From: Undibacterium sp. KW1
GTDB taxonomy: Bacteria; Pseudomonadota; Gammaproteobacteria; Burkholderiales; Burkholderiaceae_D
Length of the DNA: 64,000 nt
NCBI RefSeq assembly: GCF_009937955.1
Contig: NZ_AP018439.1
Coordinates: forward strand, 3,906,001 to 3,970,000
Direction: 5' to 3'
Within the stretch, counting starts at the first letter, position 1; every line of letters begins with the position of its first letter. Below are positions 37,264 to 45,316 of the stretch, one piece after another. A program made the position numbers and the translations under genes. A model generated the notes under the pieces. It ran no database searches. It saw nothing but the letters and a program-made list of their open reading frames with translations, and was not told where the DNA came from.

Positions 37264-39649
37264 GGCTCGGCTCCTGTGCCTGCAACGCGATTTTGCATGT
37301 CGCTTGTTGCTCTGTGACTTGCAGGCTTTGTCCCCTGTGCTGGAATTGCAATGCCGTGCCGCGCAAGAGACGATATTCGACATGGGTTTGGCTCACGATG
37401 ATTTCCAGTAATTGCCCGTGGAAATGCACGCGGAACTGGTAGTCTTGCCATTGCCTAGGCAAGACCGGTGCAAAACTCAGTTGCCTCTGGTTGACGCGCA
37501 TGCCTGCAAAACCATAGGCAATACCCAGCCAGGTGCCGCCCATGGCTGCCGTGTGCACACCATAATGGGTATTGCCATGGGTATTGTCCAGATCCAGCCT
37601 GGCAGTTTGCATGAAGTAGTCGTAAGCCTTGTCCTGATAACCGACTTCTGCGGCGATGATGCTGAAGATACAGGTAGATAGGGATGAATCATGGGTCGTG
37701 ACTTTTTCATAAAAATCAAAGTCACGGCGCTTGTCATCGAGGCTGAACTGGTCACTGAGCAAGAGCAAGGCCAGCACCACATCTGCCTGTTTGCAAACCT
37801 GATGGCGATAGATGACAAGCGGATGGTAATTCAACAGCAGGGGATAATTTTCTTTGGGTGTATTGGCAAAGTCCCAGACCTTTTTATTGAGGAAGCTGTC
37901 ATCCTGCTCATGAATGCCCCGCTCTTTGTTATAGGGCAAAGCCATGTGATCAGCAGCATGTTGCCATGCGTCTGCCTCATCCGCTTGCAGATGAATTTTT
38001 GCTGCAAGTCCAGCAAATTTTTCTATGTGTTCAAGTTGTAATTGCCTGACGATATCAGCTGCAAAACGCAAATGCATTTGCGCCATCGCATTGGTGTAAT
38101 AGTTGTTGTTGACTTGCGCCGTGTATTCATCTGGGCCGGTCACTTCATTGATGCAAAACGATTCCTCGTTGTGACCTGACAAGCGGGTGTAATGGCCCAG
38201 GCCCATCCACAGGCGGGCGGTTTCCAGCACGATTTCTGCCCCTTGCGTCAGCAAGAAATCCATGTCTGCCGTTGCTTCCATATATAGCTTGATGGAATAG
38301 GCAATGTCAGCATTGATATGGTATTGCGCTGTACCTGCGGGGAAGTAGGCTGAGCATTCTTCACCATCGATAGTGCGCCATGGGTAAAGTGCGCCGCTGG
38401 CATGCGACATCTGACGCGCACGCTCTCTCGCTTGTGGCAGGTATTGATAGCGGTATTCGAGCAGCTTTCTGGCAATCTCTGGTTTGTTGTAGAGGAAGAA
38501 GGGGAAGATATAAATTTCTGTATCCCAGAAATAATGGCCTTCATAGCCTTCACCTGTCAGGCCCTTGGCAGCGATATTGGTCTTGCCGTCACGCCCTACT
38601 GATTGCAGCAGGTGGAACATATTGAAACGTATACCCTGCTGCAAGGCAGCGTCGCCGCTGATGTGCACATCGGCCTGCGCCCAAAAGTCAGCCAGATATG
38701 CTTGCTGGCTTGCGGCCAGTTGTGCAAAACCTTGTTCACACACCTTGCCCAATGTTTGTTGACTGAGCGAGAGCAAAGACGCTACCGGATAATCGCGGGA
38801 TGAAAAATAGCTGCAAAATTTATCCAGTTTTATTGCCTGTCCTTGTACTGCCTCGATGGTGAATTGCTGTTCCAGTTTGTCATCAAACTGCTGCAAGCTG
38901 CTGGTGTAGGCACTCTCTGCTTGCAAATGATTTTGCATCGCAGTTGCCAGGCTCAGACCGCTATTGTGGGTGCGGTGCAGGAAGGCAGAAAAATCATCTT
39001 CCTGCGTTACTTCGAGTTTGTGCAGAACCGGGCCGCTGATGGCGGAACCTACACGCGGGTCATCACCAGCAGCGATATTTTTTACTGCAGCATCAATAGC
39101 AGAAAGCAGTTTGATCTCGCCAGAAAAATTCAAGGGCGTAACCTCATACGACATCGCATAGACATGCTTGTTATCGAAACTGACCAGTCGCTGGCTATGC
39201 AGGCGTATGCTGCGTCCCCGTGCAGATGTCCATTGCAGGGTGCGGGTCAGCAAACCGGTGCGAAAATCCAGTTGACGCTGGTAGCTGTCTATCCTGCCCT
39301 GCTGCAAATCGAAGGTTTCATCTTCCAGCATCAATGTCAGGCATTTGGCGTTGGGCACATTCAGCATGAATTGATTGGTGCGCGCCAGGCCATACGCGTT
39401 TTCTGGATACTGTATGGCTTCGGATTCATAAAAACCATTGAGGTAACTGCCGTTCAGTGAGTCTGCTGCTGTTCTTTGATTGCCTTCTTCTGCCGTGCCG
39501 CGCAAACCTATGTAGCCATTTCCCAGGGCGAACAGGGTTTCGCTGAGCAGGTGATGCCCGTCATCGAGCTGATTCTCAGTAATCCCCCAGCCTTCCAGCG
39601 GAAATTGATGTTGCAAGGCATCACTTGTGTGCACGGTGTCGTCCTTCAT
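37256..39649 (-). CDS. GH65 family alpha-glucoside phosphorylase (maltose/trehalose/kojibiose phosphorylase)
   Basis: The 797-residue protein has the four-part GH65 layout: N-terminal beta-sandwich, helical linker, (alpha/alpha)6 barrel and C-terminal jelly roll. Conserved sites are GYEGHYFWDTEIY (residues 368-380), the catalytic acid Glu508 in NEVTGPDEYT, and the phosphate-site CKQAD near residue 610. It splits an alpha-linked disaccharide with phosphate to glucose and beta-glucose 1-phosphate, which PgmB then uses. Sequence alone does not fix which disaccharide. It is the first gene of a four-gene operon. Confidence 0.93.
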   Translation of the reverse strand: MKDDTVHTSDALQHQFPLEGWGITENQLDDGHHLLSETLFALGNGYIGLRGTAEEGNQRTAADSLNGSYLNGFYESEAIQYPENAYGLARTNQFMLNVPNAKCLTLMLEDETFDLQQGRIDSYQRQLDFRTGLLTRTLQWTSARGRSIRLHSQRLVSFDNKHVYAMSYEVTPLNFSGEIKLLSAIDAAVKNIAAGDDPRVGSAISGPVLHKLEVTQEDDFSAFLHRTHNSGLSLATAMQNHLQAESAYTSSLQQFDDKLEQQFTIEAVQGQAIKLDKFCSYFSSRDYPVASLLSLSQQTLGKVCEQGFAQLAASQQAYLADFWAQADVHISGDAALQQGIRFNMFHLLQSVGRDGKTNIAAKGLTGEGYEGHYFWDTEIYIFPFFLYNKPEIARKLLEYRYQYLPQARERARQMSHASGALYPWRTIDGEECSAYFPAGTAQYHINADIAYSIKLYMEATADMDFLLTQGAEIVLETARLWMGLGHYTRLSGHNEESFCINEVTGPDEYTAQVNNNYYTNAMAQMHLRFAADIVRQLQLEHIEKFAGLAAKIHLQADEADAWQHAADHMALPYNKERGIHEQDDSFLNKKVWDFANTPKENYPLLLNYHPLVIYRHQVCKQADVVLALLLLSDQFSLDDKRRDFDFYEKVTTHDSSLSTCIFSIIAAEVGYQDKAYDYFMQTARLDLDNTHGNTHYGVHTAAMGGTWLGIAYGFAGMRVNQRQLSFAPVLPRQWQDYQFRVHFHGQLLEIIVSQTHVEYRLLRGTALQFQHRGQSLQVTEQQATCKIALQAQEPSHA

Positions 39650-39709
39650 TTTTGTTCTTGATTTTGAATATTGCGATTCATTTTGATGGATTTGATATTA
39701 ATAAATTTA

Positions 39710-39764
39710 TTCAAACCGGTTTGAAACCTAAATTAATTCTATTTAAACCGGTTTTAAAAGTCAA
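39710..39764 (-). promoter_or_regulatory. GH65 operon promoter with two LacI-type operators
   Basis: On the minus strand TTGACT (39764-39759), a 17-base spacer and TAGAAT (39741-39736) form a near-consensus sigma-70 promoter. A perfect 16-bp palindrome TTCAAACCGGTTTGAA (39710-39725) lies just after the predicted start. A second site AAACCGGTTT (39745-39754) sits exactly in the spacer. Their centres are 32 bp apart, three helical turns. This is a textbook repression geometry. Confidence 0.85.
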
Positions 39765-39841
39765 CAAACTAAATTTATATTTTTCGAACCAAGATCAGCC
39801 AGCGTTTAAGCAGTGTTTAAGAACGGCCCTGAAAATAGCTA

Positions 39842-39980
39842 GTTGGAGACCTGGGCGGCATGGAGCCAGGTTTATCCAGTGATCAGTTTATCGACGCAAA
39901 ATAGGGGCTAAAGCAAGCTGCCCTCTCTTACGGCGGGCAAAACCGGGTCAGCTCTCAGCAAATTGCCCCTAAGCTTTTTA
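39842..39980. ncRNA. Candidate structured RNA or leader
   Basis: A hairpin ACCTGG/CCAGGT (39849-39871) is followed by an outer stem TAGGGGC/GCCCCTA (39902-39971) that encloses AGCTG/CAGCT and TGCCC/GGGCA pairings. On the plus strand the outer stem is followed by AGCTTTTTAGG, like a terminator. No known riboswitch class is recognised. It sits between the GH65 promoter and the Fur box, so it belongs to neither operon by simple position. Confidence 0.3.
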
Positions 39981-40002
39981 GGTTATTTATTAAATAATCC
40001 AC

Positions 40003-40028
40003 AAATGATAACGATTCTCATTTATAAT
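40003..40028 (+). promoter_or_regulatory. Fur box and -10 of the siderophore operon
   Basis: TGATAAC-G-ATTCTCA (40006-40020) matches the 7-1-7 Fur consensus TGATAATNATTATCA at 12 of 14 defined positions, flanked by AA and TT. A perfect TATAAT follows at 40023-40028. Iron-bound Fur would block RNA polymerase here. The leader to the first gene is about 350 bases. Confidence 0.8.
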
Positions 40029-40119
40029 GATTTCACTTTAGCAATTTCACCCCCTCTGAAGCGCCAGCCCCCAGCTACACACGTACGCCAGCATCCCTAC
40101 GTGGGCAAGTGAAAAAACC

Positions 40120-40284
40120 ATGCGTTATATTCGCGGGGAAATCATGTCCATCGTCATTTCACATTCGTATCCATCACTGCATCCATCGTCGTACCCATCG
40201 TCATATCGATTGCCGCACTCATCCGTCGTCACCCCTGTCCGGAAAAATATTCTCATGACGCAGCACTACGACAGCCCTGGCTAA
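40120..40284 (+). CDS. Possible 54-residue leader ORF, Ser/Pro/His/Tyr-rich
   Basis: ATG at 40120 opens a 54-codon frame in the siderophore leader reading MRYIRGEIMSIVISHSYPSL and then PSSYPSSYRLPHSS-type repeats. The repeats come from a CATCGTC/CCATCGTC-like run in the DNA. Only a weak ribosome-binding site is present, and no similarity is recognised. It may be an upstream control ORF or chance. Confidence 0.25.
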   Translation: MRYIRGEIMSIVISHSYPSLHPSSYPSSYRLPHSSVVTPVRKNILMTQHYDSPG

Positions 40285-40386
40285 ACGTCAGCCCATAAGC
40301 GCTTTTCATTTCACATCGTGCAGCAAGCTGTGATTGCCCCGGCAATCGCAAGGGATTTGCTCACCCTCATTTTTTGGAAAAACAAT

Positions 40387-42189
40387 ATGGACAGCAACAA
40401 TCAAATTCCGGCGACTGGCAATAAATCCTGTTATGCCGCAGCGGCCGAACGCACGCTACGCCAGTTCATCGATGCATTCTGGTTTGAAGGAGCCCTGGAT
40501 GGGCATCTGGAGCGACAGGCTGATGGCAAGGCTGATTTGTATTTACGGGGTAGCAATGAGCAGGGCCAGGCGATTGAATACCGGATAGCTGCACATCCGG
40601 CAAACAGCTTTGGGCGCCACCGTTTGCACGGCCCGGTATGCGAAGCGAGCAGTGGGATGAGCACCACTGATATTGCCACCGTTGCAGGCAATTTGCTGAG
40701 GTCACACGCGGCGCAGAATGGCCCACGCTTCATTAATGAATTAATTCATACCGCCGCCAAACAGGCCTGCTCATTGCAAGCCAGGGCACTGGCCGCAAAG
40801 GGCCGTACTGCACTTGACTTGCCGTATGCATGGCAAGAAGCGCAATTGGGTGACGGCCATCTGTACCATCCTTGCTATCGTTCTCGCATAGGTTTTAACC
40901 TGGCCGACCATCAGCGTTATGGGCCAGAATTTGCGCAGGCCTTTGGCCTGGTCTGGCTGGCGCTGGACAAGCAACTGGCTGATATCCATGGCTTGCCCAG
41001 CATTGATTACATCCAGTTTTTGCAAACGGAAATTGGTGCAGCAGAAGTGCTGCGTTTGCAGCAAACCATCACGCTCTCAGGCAAGGATGCAGACAATTAT
41101 TACCTGCTGCCCGCCCATCCCTGGCACTGGCGACAGAGCCTGCAAATTCAGTACGCCGACTGGCTGGCAGATGACCGCCTGCTCTATCTTGGCGTTGGTG
41201 AAACGACCTGGCTGGCACAACAATCAATACGTTCACTGACATCTCTTGTCAGCCATAACAATCACAACCTCAAGCTGCCGCTCGCCATCGCCAACAGTTC
41301 AGCAGACCGCATCCTGTCTGACCATCATGTACATAATGCGCCGCTGATATCGCAATGGCTTAACAACTTGTGTAGCGAAGATAATTTTTTACAGCAGTAC
41401 TGTAGGCTGGCGGTTCTGGCAGAACCCATGGGCATCACCCTGGCACCTGCGGCGTCACGCCAGGACAGATATGGCTTGCTCGGTGCGATCTGGCGGCAGT
41501 CGCCGACATCCATACTCAGGCAAGGCGAGCAGGTATTCCCCTGCACTGCCTTGACTACACTTGATGATCAGCAGCAACTGAACATTTCCAGCTGGTTGCA
41601 ACAACATGGCACTGAAACCTGGGTAAAGGCGCTATTGCACGCCATGCTGCCACCGTTTATCCATCTGATGCTGGCGCATGGTGTTTTGCTGGAAGCGCAC
41701 GCACAAAATACCCTGCTCATCGTCAGGGATGGCTTGCCTGTCGGTGTTGCCATCCGTGACTTGCCCGGTGGCCTGCACTATATCGCGGGGCAAACCACCA
41801 ACGAAGCGCAATTACAGCATTTGCGCCAGGCGCCGGCACACCGCAATGTGGCCAATGCCAGCAATGGTTTTGCCATGGACACTACAGACGAAGCCCGGGA
41901 TTACCTGCTTGAAGTGCTCTTGTTTATCCATCTGTCTGAACTGGCACACAGGCTGACGCTGCATCATGGGTTTGAAGAAAGCCGCTTCTGGCAACTGGCT
42001 GCACAAACCGTGCTTGATTATCAGGCGCAAGTGCCGCAATTGTTTGCACGCTGCCAGCAATTCAATTTGTTTGCACCAGAACTGCAAATGGAAAAACTGG
42101 CCAGCAGGCGTCTTTCTGCCGCCAGCGCGCAAGCATTTCATATTGTCCCTAACCCCCTGCATCAATTCATACAATCTCAGGGCGCGTGA
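40387..42189 (+). CDS. NIS siderophore synthetase (IucA/IucC family), first
   Basis: The 600-residue enzyme joins a carboxylic acid such as citrate to an amine or alcohol using ATP, as in NRPS-independent siderophore synthesis. Family features are GDGHLYHPCYRSRIGF near residue 155, LLPAHPWHWRQSL near residue 240 and the C-terminal ferric reductase-like transporter half with HAQNTLLIVRDGLPVGVAIRDLPGG. The ATG at 40387 is preferred to a GTG at 40318. The stop overlaps the MFS start (TGATG). Confidence 0.92.
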   Translation: MDSNNQIPATGNKSCYAAAAERTLRQFIDAFWFEGALDGHLERQADGKADLYLRGSNEQGQAIEYRIAAHPANSFGRHRLHGPVCEASSGMSTTDIATVAGNLLRSHAAQNGPRFINELIHTAAKQACSLQARALAAKGRTALDLPYAWQEAQLGDGHLYHPCYRSRIGFNLADHQRYGPEFAQAFGLVWLALDKQLADIHGLPSIDYIQFLQTEIGAAEVLRLQQTITLSGKDADNYYLLPAHPWHWRQSLQIQYADWLADDRLLYLGVGETTWLAQQSIRSLTSLVSHNNHNLKLPLAIANSSADRILSDHHVHNAPLISQWLNNLCSEDNFLQQYCRLAVLAEPMGITLAPAASRQDRYGLLGAIWRQSPTSILRQGEQVFPCTALTTLDDQQQLNISSWLQQHGTETWVKALLHAMLPPFIHLMLAHGVLLEAHAQNTLLIVRDGLPVGVAIRDLPGGLHYIAGQTTNEAQLQHLRQAPAHRNVANASNGFAMDTTDEARDYLLEVLLFIHLSELAHRLTLHHGFEESRFWQLAAQTVLDYQAQVPQLFARCQQFNLFAPELQMEKLASRRLSAASAQAFHIVPNPLHQFIQSQGA

Positions 42190-43334
42190 TGCGGCAAACC
42201 ATTTTCATCACGGTACTGGGGCATTTTGGTGCGGCCTTTGCTGCGCTGTGCATGCCACCATTTTATGCGCATATACTGCAGCAGAACTTTTCCAGTCAGG
42301 CCCTGGTCATGGCTGGCTGGTACTTTACCCTGCCAACCCTGGCGGCGGCGATCTCCAATCCCTTATGGGGCAAGCTGGCTGACCGCATAGGCATACGTGC
42401 TTCGCTGATACGTGCACACTGGGGCCTGTGCCTGAGCTTCATCATCACAGGTATGGCACGCACGCCGTGGGAATTTGCCTTTGGCCTGACTTTGCAAGGT
42501 TTGCTGGGTGGCACCTTTGCGGCATCAAATGCTTTTCTGGCTTCTTTCCTGCCAGGCAAGCGCCTCGCTACATTGCTGAGTGTCATGCAAGGCTCGGCCC
42601 GCACCGCGCTGTTCGCAGGGCCTGCCATCATAGGCCTGTTCAGCGACGGCCAAAATCTGCTGCACATCTTTTTTTACCTGGCCATATTCCCTGGTCTGGC
42701 GGGGTTGATACTCTATCTGCTACCGGTAAAAACTGTTGCTCCTGCTGCGCATACCGTAACAGACAACACTGGTACAGCGCCTGTCAAGGCTGGCACACTC
42801 AGTGCCAGCAGTCTGTACCGCTACCAGGCGCTATTCACCATAGGTACGGTACTGACCTATCCGTATTTTGTCATTGACCTGGCGCAACGCCTGAATATGT
42901 CTGCGGCCTGGGCCGGTGCCCTGTTTGGCTTGCCGCATGCACTGTTTCTGGTGCTGGCCTGGCCTATCGGCCGCCATGTCAATTTTTCTAATGCGCAGAC
43001 TGCACTGGCGCGTTTCTCCGCGCTGACCTGCGCTGGATTGTTATTGCAGGTGCTGGCCAATAATCTGCCCCTGCTGGCCACGGGCCGGATACTCATGGGC
43101 GCAGGGATGACCGGCGCTTATCTGGCCATCAATGCCCTGGCAGCATCCACAACCAGAAAAGCCAGTGCCGGCCAGCATTTTGGCAAACTGGAAGGCGCCA
43201 ATAAATGGGGCGCTGTCATGGCAGGAATTCTCGCAAGCGGTCTGGCTACTTCAATGAGTTATACCGCTCCCATCTGGTTGGCTTGTGCGCTGTTGGCCGG
43301 CCTCTCCATTTTTATAGAAAGTAAACGCTTATGA
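42189..43334 (+). CDS. MFS exporter, probably for the siderophore
   Basis: The 381-residue protein has about twelve membrane helices with the MFS motif GKLADRIGIRASLIRAH between helices 2 and 3. It lies between two NIS synthetase genes with ATG overlaps at both ends, so it is probably the siderophore exporter. Its layout resembles the sfaA/lbtB group. Direction of transport is inferred from context. Confidence 0.87.
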   Translation: MRQTIFITVLGHFGAAFAALCMPPFYAHILQQNFSSQALVMAGWYFTLPTLAAAISNPLWGKLADRIGIRASLIRAHWGLCLSFIITGMARTPWEFAFGLTLQGLLGGTFAASNAFLASFLPGKRLATLLSVMQGSARTALFAGPAIIGLFSDGQNLLHIFFYLAIFPGLAGLILYLLPVKTVAPAAHTVTDNTGTAPVKAGTLSASSLYRYQALFTIGTVLTYPYFVIDLAQRLNMSAAWAGALFGLPHALFLVLAWPIGRHVNFSNAQTALARFSALTCAGLLLQVLANNLPLLATGRILMGAGMTGAYLAINALAASTTRKASAGQHFGKLEGANKWGAVMAGILASGLATSMSYTAPIWLACALLAGLSIFIESKRL

Positions 43335-45253
43335 ACGCTAGCTTACCGCGGTTCGCCTGGAACCATGTGCCTGACACTTTGCCCTTACTCCATCTACCGT
43401 CTTTGCCACGTGCTTTACCACATCCCAGGCAGGCAGCCAACAATGCTGTCCCTGTCGAAGCCAGCGAATACGCCCAGTTGCAACATGCGCGCGTGCTGCT
43501 GAATTGTTATGCGCGTGAGGTCGCCATGCAGGAACATAAGCTGGCCGTCCGTTCCATTGCCCACACCAGGCTGGCACCTGCAGCATTGCGCCAGTATCAG
43601 GGCCAGGTGCTGGACATACAGTTACCGCGCATGCAAAGCCGTTTTTGCGTGGGGGTACAACATGTCTCAGTCACCGGCAATTATGATTACATCACCGACA
43701 TCTATCTGCAAGACCATCAGCAGACCTGGTCAGTAGCCAGTTGGCGCGAGATTGCCCAGCTCATTGTCGCTGACCTCTCGCTGCGCGAAGGCACTGCGTT
43801 TAATGCCGACCTGCTACAACAAATCGAGGAAAGCATCGCTACCATGCAGCATCTGCTGGAGGCGCAGCAAGGCAAATTACGTTCTCTCCACACAGACTCA
43901 GCATTGCAGCAATACATACGCAGTGAACAGCATTTGCTGACGGGCCACCCTTTCCACCCTACTCCCAAGAGCCGTTCAGGCTGGACAAGAACAGAAGAAA
44001 AAAACTATTCGCCAGAACATGGCGCAAGGCTGCAATTACGCTATTTCCAGATCCCGCGCAGCTGGATCATTAGCGATAGTCTCGATGAGCAAGACTTGTC
44101 CAGCCGTTTGCAACAACTGACCGGCCACGGCCTGCAAGCTGATAGCAAACACATCATCGTTCCCCTGCACCCCTGGCAAGCTGACTGGCTCATGCAGCAG
44201 GCACGCATACAGACCGCCATGGGCGCTGGAGAAATACACGATCTGGGCTGTAGTGGCAAACAGTTTTATCCCACGGCATCCATACGCACCATGCTGGCAG
44301 AAGATGGCAGTGCTTTTTTAAAACTGTCGCTGAACCTGCGCATCACCAATTGCATACGCAATAATGCGCGACACGAACTGGCTGCAGCATTGACCGCCAG
44401 CCGTCTTTACCGACCGATGAAAGCAGAAATGCTGGCGCTGTTCCCGCATTTTCATGCACTGGAAGAACAGGCTTACCTGAGTGTAGCCTTCCCGGAAGAC
44501 CAACAACAGAGTGACAGGCAACATAAGGAAATCGAAGACGGCTTTGGCCTGGTCCTGCGTGAAGGTCTGTCAAGCCATCTGGCGCAAGGCATCACACCCA
44601 TGATATGCGCGGCCCTGTTTGGCAACGGCCAGGCAGGTCGCCTGCAGGTGGCCGCATTGATAGAACGGTTTTCCCACAGACATAGTTTGTCCCTGCGCCA
44701 GGGCATGCGCCTGTGGTTCAGCCGTTATGCCGAGCTGGCAATTTATCCCGTGTTTTACCTGTTGTTTGAAAAAGGTATCGCCTTTGAACCACATATGCAA
44801 AACAGCATCGTCGGGCTTGCAGAAGATGGCACTCCAGTGCGTTTCATTGTCCGTGATCTGGAGCTGACCAGGCTGACACCCAAGGCCCACAAACTGATCA
44901 ACGCCATGCAGCTTGATGAGCATACCCGTAAAGAAATCTGTTGCAGCGACGAAGCTGGTTGGACACGCATAGGCTATTGCCTGCTGGTCAATAATATCTG
45001 TGAAGTCATCGCCACGCTGGCGAATGGCAATCATGAACTTTACCTCGAATTATGGGCTTGCCTGCGCAATATACTGCAAAGTTATCTGGCCAACTTCCCC
45101 AACCCAGAGGCAGCACGCCGCATACAGGGCTTGCTGTCCGGCGAGCCCTTGCCCGTCAAGGGTAATTTGCTGATCCGTTTTTTAAAGCAGGCTGACCGCA
45201 AGGCTGCCTATCTTCCGCTATATCACCCACTGGGCGTAGTCAATGAAGCTTAG
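43331..45253 (+). CDS. NIS siderophore synthetase (IucA/IucC family), second
   Basis: The 640-residue paralogue carries GHPFHPTPKSRSG near residue 213, IVPLHPWQADWL near residue 276, KLSLNLRITNCIRN near residue 335 and the C-terminal EPHMQNSIVGLAEDGTPVRFIVRDLE. All are ATP/citrate-site motifs of the family. It overlaps the MFS gene by ATGA. Two NIS synthetases and no decarboxylase, hydroxylase or acyltransferase in the cluster point to a simple polycarboxylate siderophore, possibly of the staphyloferrin A/rhizoferrin kind. Confidence 0.92.
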   Translation: MNASLPRFAWNHVPDTLPLLHLPSLPRALPHPRQAANNAVPVEASEYAQLQHARVLLNCYAREVAMQEHKLAVRSIAHTRLAPAALRQYQGQVLDIQLPRMQSRFCVGVQHVSVTGNYDYITDIYLQDHQQTWSVASWREIAQLIVADLSLREGTAFNADLLQQIEESIATMQHLLEAQQGKLRSLHTDSALQQYIRSEQHLLTGHPFHPTPKSRSGWTRTEEKNYSPEHGARLQLRYFQIPRSWIISDSLDEQDLSSRLQQLTGHGLQADSKHIIVPLHPWQADWLMQQARIQTAMGAGEIHDLGCSGKQFYPTASIRTMLAEDGSAFLKLSLNLRITNCIRNNARHELAAALTASRLYRPMKAEMLALFPHFHALEEQAYLSVAFPEDQQQSDRQHKEIEDGFGLVLREGLSSHLAQGITPMICAALFGNGQAGRLQVAALIERFSHRHSLSLRQGMRLWFSRYAELAIYPVFYLLFEKGIAFEPHMQNSIVGLAEDGTPVRFIVRDLELTRLTPKAHKLINAMQLDEHTRKEICCSDEAGWTRIGYCLLVNNICEVIATLANGNHELYLELWACLRNILQSYLANFPNPEAARRIQGLLSGEPLPVKGNLLIRFLKQADRKAAYLPLYHPLGVVNEA

Positions 45254-45316
45254 CGATTCGTGGCGTGGTCACAGCTCTGTATCTGTTTTTTTTCAACTCC
45301 AAATGATGTATTCATT

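Noticed and set aside
40141..40235. CATCGTC-like short repeats, considered as a CRISPR array
   Set aside because: The units are 7-10 bases with no constant repeat and spacer lengths.
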